A stretch of 64,000 nt of DNA from Chinchilla lanigera (lineage: Eukaryota > Chordata > Mammalia > Rodentia > Chinchillidae), in contig NW_004955435.1 in the NCBI RefSeq assembly GCF_000276665.1, positions 4,404,122-4,468,121 on the forward strand, read 5' to 3'. Numbering within the stretch: the first letter of the stretch is position 1; every line of letters starts with the position of its first letter. The position numbers and the translations under genes were made by a program. Positions 11,046 to 21,949 of this stretch are shown in pieces. Under the pieces are notes generated by a model. That model was not told where the DNA came from. It saw nothing but the letters and a program-made list of their open reading frames with translations, and made no database searches.

Positions 11046-13323
11046 TGATGTGAACCACAGCTAGAATCAGTACATTTTATTTAGGGCAACATTTGCTGAC
11101 GGATGCTCTGGGAAGAAGCAAGAATGAGATGAGCCCTACATTTTCCTTATTTATCTTTCTTATGGCTACAAAATCTGCATTCTTCCTGGCTGGGTCATGC
11201 TTCTAGAAATGACGCTACAGACATCAGTTCCCTGGAATGACCAGCCTCTCAGACCAGCTGGAGAGCTGGCAGCTCCACAACTCACCTGTGTCTTTTAGTA
11301 CCAGGGAGTCACACAGAACTACAGCCAGCACTTCCACCCAGGACCCTCCACTGTGAAGGCAGATTACTACACTGAAGGCCAATATTTCTTTAAAATTACT
11401 TCTCTGGTTATTGTGAATAACCAGAAAAGGAAACCCAATTTGTTTTCTTTGTACTGTATTAATTGAAATAATATAGCATTATTATCCTTATCTCTAATCA
11501 TTTGGGTTGAGAAAAGATGCTGAACCACAAGGTTCCACGGAGAATTGCTCACACTGGTTTGAGGTATAGAACTAGGGCCATTTGATCAAGCTGTGGTGGC
11601 TTCTAATTTGACCAAAATTTACAAGTCCAAACATTCAGAATGTTAAAGTAAAACTCCAGCCATAAGGCCAACAATCCCTGCAGTACTGAAGCTGCTGTCC
11701 TATAAAGGATTCTGCTATGATACAAACCACAGGAAAACACCTGGCAGCAACCCTGCTTACCTGAAGAATCGGGAAGAAGGCCTTGCAACTTCTATTATCG
11801 CAGTACTGTGACAGGTTAGTAATACTGTCATCAGATTTCCTGAAAATGAAGACCCTTAGCAATCTTCAGTGGCTCAGGGGAATTCCATTTACATAAAGAA
11901 TAAAATGAGGTTTTAAAAACTTCAAAAAAAAAAAAAGGATTTCAGACAGCTGAGCCACTGGATACCTCAAGAAACACTCTGGGGTTTGAGGTCTGTGAAA
12001 GAGCATTTGTAGTTCTTCTATAGATGTGGAGGAAACTGACCATAGAAAAGACATCAGTCCAGCCCTACAGCTTGCAGTGGGATAAGCCAAAAGGAACCCT
12101 GAGAAGAGAATGTGGAGGACACTGAGAAACTTCATACTACAAATGAGAAAAGTTGAAGACATCAAGAGGAGGGAAAACCACAGAAACTAAACAAAGAAAC
12201 TACATTTTTTTTCTCCCAAAACTTCATAAGGAAAAGTTTGTTATTCTTACTCTTTGCTCTTTTCCTATCACAGCAGCCTGGCTGGAAAGAGATGAAGTCA
12301 GCTGGAAAAAACACAATGCAACCTTCTGTGCGAGGGGAAGTGGGGGGGAGAAAGAAGCCCAAGGTTACCTCCTTCGTACCCACTCTCAAGGCACATTTTT
12401 ATACCATTGTTGGCTCTGCATTTTCCCTCTGGTTGCCATAGCATCAGAGAGACAAATGCCTGCCTTCCATCTTTAAGCTGAATTCCTTACAAACAAAACT
12501 GTTTGCATCTGAGGACACTCTCACCCTCGCACCTTGTCAGAGCTCCTTTAGAAAAGAATGTCTCTTTTAAAAGTACAGGTGAAATGCACTGCATTCTTTT
12601 GAATATAGAAAGAACGTATTTTTCTTTTTGAAGGAGGAAAGGATGCAGAAAAATCACCCTTACATTGGAATGAAACTGTCCTAGGAGCCTTTCATCTACA
12701 GATGACCTGAAGGTAGCATTTTAGCATATTTACTCAGATGTGAAGTTAAATCCTTGCGTATACATTCACAATGAGGCATGCCGCTTTTTCTTCACTTTAT
12801 TTCCTATAAATCCACTCTGGAAGCAGGACTATGAAACCCAGAAATCCTCTTTATAGAGCTTTAATATTTTGCTCATTTGTGTCTTACATATTGTTATAAA
12901 AAAATTGAGTAAGATAGCAATCTGGCCTTTCTGCCCTCATGAATCTAAAAGTTGGAAAGAAGCTAGCAGAAAAGGATGGGTGAAGCACATGAGGGAGTGC
13001 TTGCAAAGGATGTGTGCTCTCCATCAACTGACACTACTAGAGAAGGCACAGGTGGCTTCACATATTAGCCTTGGTTTGTTTAAAGAAAAAAATCTGACAA
13101 GATAACTATAAAAGTCATGACTTTCCCTTCAATAATTACATGTTCTCAGTAAATGTGAGTATACTTTACAATTAGTAATCCATTAGGCCATTCATTCTTC
13201 TGAAACAGATCAAGATTACTAAGCTAGTACTGTAAACCAGGAAACCAGACTCTGAAGTATATACAAGCACATGAAGACAGTGTGCTATAGTGAAAATAGA
13301 TTTTTGCATCAACTTAGTGTTTC
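11046..13323. other. Intergenic sequence, no gene; contains an unidentified shared block
   Basis: No gene is recognised. A block at about 11490-11548 is clearly related to 19152-19210 (tctctaatcatttggrttg ... ggttccac), which suggests an unnamed or unrecognised old repeat. A run of A lies near 11923-11937. Open frames on the minus strand (for example 11866-12165) have no recognisable features. Confidence 0.45.
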
Positions 13324-13339
13324 AAAACTAAACTTACAG

Positions 13340-13444
13340 GGGGCTGAGGATTTAGCTCAGCGGCACAGCACCTGCCTGGCAAGCACAAGGTCATGAATTC
13401 AATTCCCAGTAGCAGAAAAGAACAACAACAACAAAAAAAAGAAC
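13340..13444 (+). mobile_element. ID-type SINE inserted at the 5' edge of an L1
   Basis: An ID element with A box (tagctcagcggcacagc), B box and a CAA/A-rich tail. Its target duplications are aaactaaacttacag (ending at 13339) and aactaaatttacag (13445-13458). The second copy abuts the first 5'-UTR monomer of the L1 that follows. A third version of the same word sits at the L1's 3' end. Confidence 0.92.
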
Positions 13445-13458
13445 AACTAAATTTACAG

Positions 13459-13710
13459 AGGGGAGAAACCCCACCCCTGCCCCCACCACCATTGCAGGAC
13501 TGACAGTCAGGCTGGGTGAGCCTCAGGAGCCTTGGGGAGCTCTTGGGAGGGGAGAAATCCTGCCCCTGCCCTTGTCCCTCCCCATGGTCATGGCAGTGAT
13601 TGTAAGCCTGGTGAGCCTCAGGAGTCTCAGTGAGCCACTAGGAGGGGAAAGCCCTACCAATGCCCTTCCACCATCCAGGGAGCCTCAGTCTGGAGGAACC
13701 CTGGTGCCTG
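13459..13710 (+). promoter_or_regulatory. Tandem 5'-UTR monomers of the L1 (old promoter)
   Basis: Three head-to-tail units begin with aggggagaaa or aggggaaa at 13459, 13548 and 13643, so the spacing is 89 and 95 bp. Each carries a CCCCTGCCC-like stretch, and the first two share gtgagcctcagga. Tandem 5'-UTR monomers serve as L1 promoters in mice. Here the role is inferred from position at the 5' end and from this architecture. The third unit is shorter and more diverged. Confidence 0.75.
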
Positions 13711-14272
13711 GCCCATACTCCTACACTGCAGATCAGGCAGCCAGGGCAGGAACTGCCTGGGACATGGCAACCATCTCATCCAGAAAAACCCAGGGTAAAT
13801 CTACTCTAATAAAGGAAAACACTTTGCATACAAACTCCTAATTTATGATAGGTTCTGTTGTATAAAAATAGACTTTGCTCCTGTGATCTAAAGTACAAAA
13901 TCAATAGTTACCACAGATTGTCAGTTTCTAAATTGTGCTACTGTAGCTAGGATGTTGTATCTATTGTACTCAGTTTTTCTCCCTTGTGTAACAATATTGG
14001 GAAGCTCAGGGGTAATAACCTCACCACAGCCCTACACCAAAAGACTGGGGACTGAGCCAAACAGAAACCAACATCTCACTCTCAATTAACTGAGAAGGTA
14101 GGATGTTGGGACAAACATAAACCAAAAATCTCCTACATACAGAAGATATTCCTGAAGTACAGACTATTCCTGGAGAGGCCTTTGTACTAGTGATATAGCT
14201 ACCTACTACCAAAACTCACAAGGATCACCACAGAAAACAAAATTTAAAAAAATTTAAATAGAAAATATCAAA

Positions 14273-15240
14273 ATGAAGGAGCAAAATGCAATTTCAGGCC
14301 TCCAGCCCACCCAGGACAAGTCCAGGAGACATTGACATAGAAGAGCTTGGAAGTCACACACCTGAAATTTCTGAAATGATAGCAACTGAAGTAAAGAAAC
14401 AACTCCATCAGATTATAGAAGAAATCAGATCAGAAATAATCTCTCAGTTAAAAGAAAAGAAATGACAACCATAATGAAAGAATTGCTTAGCATATCTAAA
14501 GATATAGATTAAAAAATAGAGGAGCATAGAAAAATGATGAAAACCTTGAATGAACAATATAGGAAAGACAATGCATGAAACAGGTTTAAAGAGATATCCA
14601 GGAAATTAAAAATTCCACTGAAGCTGGCAGAACCTCTTGAATGAAACTGAAGACTTTTGCACCTTGAAGATAGCATTGCAGCTAATGATTGTGAGAGAAA
14701 GGATCTCTTAAAAATAACAAGAAACCAGGAAATAACAATTCAACAGCTGCAAGATGATGCAAAGAAAAATAATATAAGACTTATAGGTGTCCAAAAAAGC
14801 AAGCATCAACAGTAATGAAATAAAAAGACTATTTACAGAAGTAATAGCAGAAATTTTCCCAAGCATGGGAACAGAATCTGACATACACTTAAGTGATGCA
14901 CATACAATTCCAATTAACCTTAACAAAAATAAATCTACACCCAGATATATAATAATCAAGATCCCAGAAATTCAGCACAAGAACAGAATATTAAAAGATG
15001 TCAGAAAAAAAGAAATAGATCACTTATAAAGGAAATCCCATCACAATCATGGCAGCTTTCCCAACACAAATCACCAAGTCAAGAAGAGCTTGTAGTGAAG
15101 TATTTCAGGTACTGAAAGAAAACACTTCCAACACAGACTGCTGTACCCTGCAAATCTATCCTTCAAAATTAATGGAAAAATAAGATACTTCCACGACAAA
15201 CAACAACTGAAGAAATTCATCATCACCAAATCAACCCTAT
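14273..15240 (+). pseudogene. L1 ORF1 relic (RNA-binding chaperone)
   Basis: L1 ORF1 normally encodes a coiled-coil, RNA-binding nucleic-acid chaperone that coats L1 RNA. A start codon at 14273 follows an A-rich leader. Downstream, the segment 14787-15029 keeps an ORF1-like C-terminal region, with an RYIIIK word near 14943-14960 equivalent to the conserved RHIIIK of ORF1 proteins. The frame is broken several times (for example TGA at 14464 and frameshifts near 14570-14790). No functional protein can be made. Confidence 0.75.
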
Positions 15241-15389
15241 AAAGATTACTTAAAGATATTCTAGAAAGTGATAAAAATGACCACAATTCCAAAAACAACA
15301 ATAGAAAGGAACCACCAAGCAGGACAAACAATTAGACAAAAGGGAAAAGTAAGGCACCAACAACAGGAAAATAACGTGACATAAAGAAG

Positions 15390-18300
15390 TCAACACATAT
15401 CAGTTATAACCATCAATGTAAATGGCCTCAATTCACCAATCAAAAGAAACAGACTGGCAGAGTGGATCAAGAAACAAAATGCAACAATGTGCTGTATACA
15501 AGAAACACAAAGGCAAAGGATGGAAAACAATACTCTACATGACAAGAAAGCAGAAAAAACAGGGGTAGCTATTCTGTTTTCAGACAATGTGAACTTTAAA
15601 CCAAGAATGATCAAAAGAGATAAAGAAGGTCACTACATACTTGTTAGGGCAAAAAGGCAAGAGAAAGAGATCACAACCATAAATGTATATGCACCAAATA
15701 TGGTAGCACCCAACTATATAAGACAAATATTAATAGACATAAAAATCAAATAAGCAATAACACAATTGTAATGGAGGACCTTAACACCCTACTGTCACAA
15801 AGAGATAAAACAACTAGACAAAAATCAGCAAATAACAGAACTGAACCAAAATTGTGAACAAATGGATTTAGTAGACCTTTATAGATCATTCCACCCAACA
15901 ACATCGGAATAAGCATTCTTCTCAGCTGCACAAGGGATGTTCTCTAAAATAGACCATATACTAGCCCATAGAACATTCTTAAGTAAATGTAAGGGAATTG
16001 AAATTATCCCTATTATCCAACTGTAGTGCAATGAAATTGGATATTATTGACAAAAGAAACTGCAAAACCTCCCTAAACACATGGAAATTAAATAACACCC
16101 TCCTGAACAAACAATGGGTCACAGATGAAATCAAAGTAGAAATTAAACAAAATTTACAATCAAACAAAAATGCAGATACAACTTCCAGGAACCAATAGGG
16201 TGCAATGAAAGCAGTTCTCAGAGGGAAAATTATAGCAGTGAATTCTCACATCAGGAAAACAGAATGAGCACAAATAAACAACCTAATACTCTGCCTCAAG
16301 CTTCTAGGAAAAAGAAGACCAAATCATGTTCAAAATCCAAAGAAGGGAGGAAATTATAAAGAGCAGAGCAGAAATTAACACAATTGAAGCAAAGAAAACA
16401 GTACAAAGAACAATGAAACAAACCTACAAGAAATTTCTCTACAAGAAATTTAGAGAAGACTTGATGTCAGTACTCCTCAAACTCTTCAATAAAACTGAAA
16501 GCAAAGTAATTCTCCCTAACTCATTCCTGGAGTGGGATTCATCCCAGGAATGCTGAGATGGTTCAACATATGCAACTCAATAAATGTAATACACCATATC
16601 AACAGAGCCAGAGACAAAAATCCCATGATCATCTCAATAGATGCAGAAAAAGCTTTTGACAAAGTCCAACACTCATTCATAGTAAAAACTCTACAGGAAA
16701 TCAGAAGATATGTTCTTTACCTCAACCTGATAAAAGCTGTCTATGAAAACTAACAACCAGCAACATACTAAATGGAAAAAAACTGAAAGCTTTCATTTTA
16801 AAATGAGGAACAAGACAAGTATGTCTACTACCACCACTCCTATTCACTATAGTTCTGGAAAATTAGCCAGAGCAATTAGACAAGACAGAGAATAAAAGAA
16901 ATAAGGATAGGGTAGACAGAAGTGAAATTATCATTATGCACAGATGACATGATACTCTACATAGAAGACCCCAACACTCCACCAAAAGTCTTCTAGATTT
17001 AATAACCAAATTCAGGAGCATAGCTGGATACAAAGTCAACACTCAAAAATCAATGGCATTCCTCTGCATAAACAACAAACTCACTGAGAGAGAAATTAAG
17101 GAAGCCACACCCTTCACAATAGCATCCAAAAAAATTAAATACTTAAGAATCAGTCTAACAAAGGAAGTAAAAGATCTATGCAGTGAAAATTACAGTACTC
17201 TGAAAAAAGAGATTAAAGAAGATTTCAGAAAATGAAAAGATATTCCTTATTTGAGGATAGGAAGAAGCAATATGGTGAAAAAGACCATTCACCCAAAACT
17301 ATTATACAGATTCAATACAATCCTGATCAAAATACCATTACTATATCTCACAGATCTAAAGAAAACATTCCTAAAACTCATCTGGAACCAGAAGAGACTG
17401 AGAATAACAAAAGCAACCCAGGCAACAAAGGCAAAGCAAGAAGTATTACAATCCCTGACTTAAAATTCTACTATAAAGCTACTGTGATAAAAGTCAGCAT
17501 GGTACTGGCAGAAAAAAACTGACCTGAAGATTAGTGGAACAAATTAGAATATGAAGACACAACCACAAAGACGCTCAACCAACTTTCTTTGACAAAGGGA
17601 TGAAACATGTTTAATAAATGGTGCTGGAAAAATTGGCTCACCACATGCAGAAGACTAAAACTGGACCCATGTCTATCACCATGTACAAAACTCACATCAA
17701 AATGAATAAAAAATCTAAATATTAAAACAGGAACAGTAAATCTACTGGAAGAGAAAGTGGGTAGAAATCTTGAAGACATAGAGGTAGGCAGAGAGTTCAT
17801 GAGCAAAAGCCACACTGTACAGGAAATATGTCAAAGAATCAACAACTGGGATCTCATCTTATTGAAAAGTTTTTGCACATCTAAAGAAATCAACAGAGTG
17901 AAAAGAAAACCCATGAATTGGGAAAAAAATTTAGCCAACTGTCCCTCAGACAAAGGACTTCTATCTAGAATATATGAAGAATTTTTTTAAAAATGAGTCC
18001 CCCAAAATTCAAAGACCCAATCAAAAAATGGGTATCTGAGATGAATACACACTTCTCAGATGAAGAAATACAAATAGCAAATAAATGTATGAAAAATGTT
18101 CAGCATCATTTGTCATTTGAGAAATGCAAATTAAAATAATACTGAGATTCCATCTCACCAAAGAAAGAATGCTTATCATTAAAAAATCAACCAATGACAA
18201 ATGCTGAAGGTGCTGTGGGGAAAGGAACCATTCTCCACTGTTGGTGGGAGTGCAGACTGGTACAACTACTCTGGAAATCAGTATGGACATTCCTCAAAAA

Positions 18301-18600
18301 ACTAGGATTAGGAGTCCTGTTCAACCCAGCTATTCCCTTCTGGGTATTTTTCCAGAAGAACTAAAAACATCATAGCCCTGCAATATATGTACACCCATGT
18401 TTATAGCAGTGCAATTTGTCATAGCTAAATCTTGGAAACAACCCAAATGCCCATCGACAGAGGAACAGATAAAAAAGATGTGATATTTTTATACAATAGA
18501 GTGTTACTCAACTATAAAGAATGATAAACTCAAGGCTTTTATAGATAGATGGACACTACTGGAGACCATACTCATAAGAGAAATAAGTAAGTCTCACATG
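15390..18600 (+). pseudogene. L1 ORF2 relic (endonuclease and reverse transcriptase)
   Basis: ORF2 makes the nicking endonuclease and reverse transcriptase that drive insertion of L1 and of SINEs such as the ID elements here. Endonuclease words are readable around 15415-15750. Reverse transcriptase words, including AEKAFDKVQ, are readable around 16590-16750. Later words AGYKVNTQKS and the C-terminal part run to about 18600. Frameshifts and stops are frequent, the FADD active site reads CTDD, and sequence is missing before the finger region. It cannot be active. Confidence 0.85.
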
Positions 18601-18854
18601 CATAAACATCATATTGTCTCCCTAGTGTAAGAACCTGAAAAAGTAAATAAAATCGGAAAGGTACAATAGATATTGTGAAACGGAAAGAAACTACTCAAAA
18701 GGAAAGAACAACTGTGATGGGGGAAAGGAGAAAAGCAAGACAGAAGGAAGGGAAATATAGACATAGCTAAGATAATTGTACTAATTTCTATTGGTTTATT
18801 GAAAAGAACAGTTAATGCTTAATTATTTGATCAGTTTTGCATACCTACATATGG

Positions 18855-18950
18855 TGGGAGCTGGGGATTTAGCTCAGCGGCACAGCGCCTGCCTGGCAAG
18901 AGCAAGGTCGTGAGTTTGATTCCTGGTACCGGAAGAAAAACAAATATATA
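18855..18950 (+). mobile_element. ID-type SINE inside the L1 3' UTR
   Basis: The head ggagctggggatttagctca, A and B boxes, and the GGTACCGG end with a short A-rich tail are all present. It splits the L1 3' UTR, whose continuation (ctgaacaaccactttgaag) resumes after the tail and matches the other L1 copies at 1.2 kb and 41.2 kb. The flanks catatggt and atatacggt are a short diverged target duplication. Confidence 0.92.
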
Positions 18951-19092
18951 CGGTAATCTGAACAACCACTTTGAAGATAACAATATCCAATATAACAACC
19001 ATTGCTAATTTCCTATCATCTTGTTTTGAAATTCTGTATCATTTTTGTTTTTCCATTTTTTATTTTTAAAATTAAAAAAACTAACTCTTACA

Positions 19093-21949
19093 ATTTAGTG
19101 AAGATAGTAACATTGAGCACATTATTAAAATTCCCTAAATCTCAACCTATTTTTCTCTAATCATTTGGATTGGGGAAAAAAAAATGCCCAGCCATATGGT
19201 TCCACTGAGAATTAAATAAAATAAAATGTGAAAAAGGAAAAAATGTCACACACTATGCCTGACACATAGTAGGTACTCACAAAATATTGATACTCTTTTT
19301 TCAATGACAGTTTGAAGTAGAAGTTAAAAGTCTTCCCTGGAATGACAACATTTCTGTGAGCAGTGATTTTTTACATTGTTCATTATATTGATAGTGATTC
19401 TAGGTTCTTTTTCAGTTCTGTATTAACAAACATTCTCAGAAACACTGACTCCACACTCATCTCAGTAAAATTTACGTAATATAAAAAGTTTTCTAAGGAA
19501 GTTTAAGAGTCAGGAAGGACAGGAATGTTTACAGCTCCAGCAGGTTCCTATTTGTGAATTCCCAGCTCAGTAGAGGAAACAACTTAATATGTGTACCCTC
19601 AAAACTGAAAGAGAAGAAAGGACTACCCTGTCCACTGTTAGGGAATCTCCTTAACTATTCTACCAGCGTTTCCAGAATCAAAAGTAAAACTAAAGAAAAA
19701 ATGTTGTTTCCACACATTTCATATCAATAGAAGGATGTTGAAGCTTCTGGTAAACAAGGAAGCAAAAGCCTCATTAAAAACTAATTGTTTTACAATTAAA
19801 CACAGGAGAGGCATATGTTATTAGGAATTGCTCAAGAGACTTTTGAGGATTATGAGATTAAAACACACCAATTATTTACTAGACCTCCTGAAAATATACA
19901 TAGGCATTAAAAAACATTATAATATCTTAATATTGCCAGATTGAATTAGGTCTTTAAAAAATAGTAAAAGTGTGGAGTTTCTTTTGTTTATCACATTTAT
20001 GTGTTTAGGATATTTCAATCAAGATAATTAAAATCAAAACCACTAGTATAAATAAACCACGGTAGCACTGGAAACTGGAATAATTCACATTCCTTACTGA
20101 TATCTATGCTAAATACTAAAAACTATTACTACTGGAAAATTGATGATGGATAGATAGAAAGTAGAAAAATGATAGATGATGGACTGATACAGTAAAATGC
20201 TAGTTCGGAACCATTCAAGAAATTACTTATAATCTTCCCTAGGCTGCTGAGATATTCATGAATTCTTATAGATCAATATTATTTTACAGATAATGAAAAA
20301 GATGAGCAGGACAGTCTTATATTTGGCTAATGCTCTAAAGAACCAAAACTGAAATGTTTGTGTTCTCTTCCCAGGACGATGATGAGTCACTGCAGGTTTC
20401 TGACCATGCAGGCTGTGTTATCACTAAAATAGGCTAGACAGATCACTCAGGAAATAACTTGCAGAACAAACCGAAGAGGGAGAAACTGGCATTAGGCAGG
20501 TAAAATAGGAGGCTACTAAAACTCCAAGCAATGAAGTAATTTTTTTAAACAATAGCATCGTTTTCAAAAGCATTTTTGTGTGCTTTGGGCTGCACCGGGT
20601 TCAGGTTTTAGCTTTGGATTTTTGTTCTTCTTATTCCATCAGTAACACTTTTTTATCTCTTGCCCTTTAGAGGAAATAGGGGGAGGAGGCTTTTTTGCGC
20701 TACTTCACCATGCATTCTCACGGGCTTCTGCCCTGTAGTGTCCTATTCTTGCTTTAGATTCCAGCCTCTGGTTCCGTGCTTTCCCTGCAACTTTTGGAGC
20801 AGAGGTTGTGATCAGCCACGATATTTCATACTCCCTCATCCAATTTCTCCACTTGATGTACACAGAAGTCTGGGCCCTTCTAAAAAGCCACTTCCACGTG
20901 CAGGTGTAGTCTATAAATCCTCAGCAGAAGAGAGACCCAGGATGTCTACCATTCAGCATTGCAAATGAATCTCAGCTTTGAACCCCAAAAGGTCTTTCAA
21001 ACTGAAATGAATTTCTTTGCAGTGAGAAACTACAGATCCACAAAAATATTTCCTTTTAAGGGGTCCGTTCCTGAGGTGTTTGAGAGCTAAGTAAGCTGAT
21101 GAGGCCTGGCAAGTACAGTGCTTGTGACTCGGGGGCTGCGTTCCAGGGCCTGCCCAACTTCCAATGGCGTTCTTTGGAGAGACACTGCCTGCCTTTGAGA
21201 ATGTACGTTTTTTCCTTTATCCTATGAGAATATCTTCCTCCTTTGGAATGTACTTTTCTACTTGGAATAAACTGAAGAAGCAGTCTTGATGATTAAGGAA
21301 AATATGATCTGTATATGTTTACATACCAATAAGTAAATCTTCTATGACTGTTTTAATAAAAAGGCCAAAAAAAATGTTTAACAAAGCTCATTGACTATTA
21401 CAACTGTAAGATATTTTAAAGATTTCTACCATAACTCATTTTATTTACAGGAAAGAAGAAAAATCTCCCCATTTTCTAGTTGGTAAATATTGTATAATAA
21501 ACTAAAGAATATTCCCAAATTCCTTTAATAAAAACCTGGCAATAGCTCAACATTTAGGAATTATCCAATGTGAAAAATATTCAGTAGAGTTTATCTGTGT
21601 ACTAATACGCTTGCTATGTTCCAGGACCTGGGAGGGGGGAATGTTTTAACTTTGGCCCTTTCTCAAGGCACTTGCCAAATTTAAACTTCCCTAGTATTTT
21701 TGTGGGATGTCTCTGCCTTTGTTTTTGGAGTGTTATACTAGACCAGGGCTCTACCCATCTGCTACATGCTTAGCCGTTCCTACTACCTGTATCCACACTC
21801 ACCTGTAGGCTCCAGGGAGAGAGGGGCAGCCCCTGACTTGCTGATCATTATTAAACAGCAACTAGATGTATAATAGTAGGTTTTCCATAGCTGTTTGTTG
21901 AATGAGTTAACTAATGGAGATTTTAACATCAGAACTGTTTTTAAATAAA
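19093..21949. other. Intergenic sequence, no gene seen
   Basis: AT-rich sequence. A diverged L2/MIR-like end lies near 19240-19295 (gcctgacacatagtaggtac). The block 19152-19210 repeats the unidentified block at 11.49 kb. A short GATA-like tract lies near 20145-20185. An open frame at 20660-20968 has no recognisable domain. Nothing else is identifiable. Confidence 0.45.

Larger units (their letters stand above)
13459..19077 (+). mobile_element. Near full-length, inactive L1 (LINE-1)
   Basis: Parts in order: tandem GC-rich 5'-UTR monomers (13459 to about 13710), unique 5' UTR, ORF1 relic (about 14273-15240), ORF2 endonuclease (from about 15390), ORF2 reverse transcriptase (the [12 protein letters not shown] word lies near 16640-16680), ORF2 C-terminal part, and 3' UTR ending in an A-rich tail. 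The element is dead. Both frames carry many stops and shifts. Sequence is missing between endonuclease and reverse transcriptase near 16460-16510. The catalytic FADD motif reads CTDD near 16935-16950. The flanks aaactaaacttaca (13325-13338) and aaactaactcttaca (19078-19092) look like its target duplication. Confidence 0.93.

Noticed and set aside
14787..17990. A run of several + strand frames resembling an operon-like gene cluster
   Set aside because: They are pieces of one decayed L1 in shifting frames.
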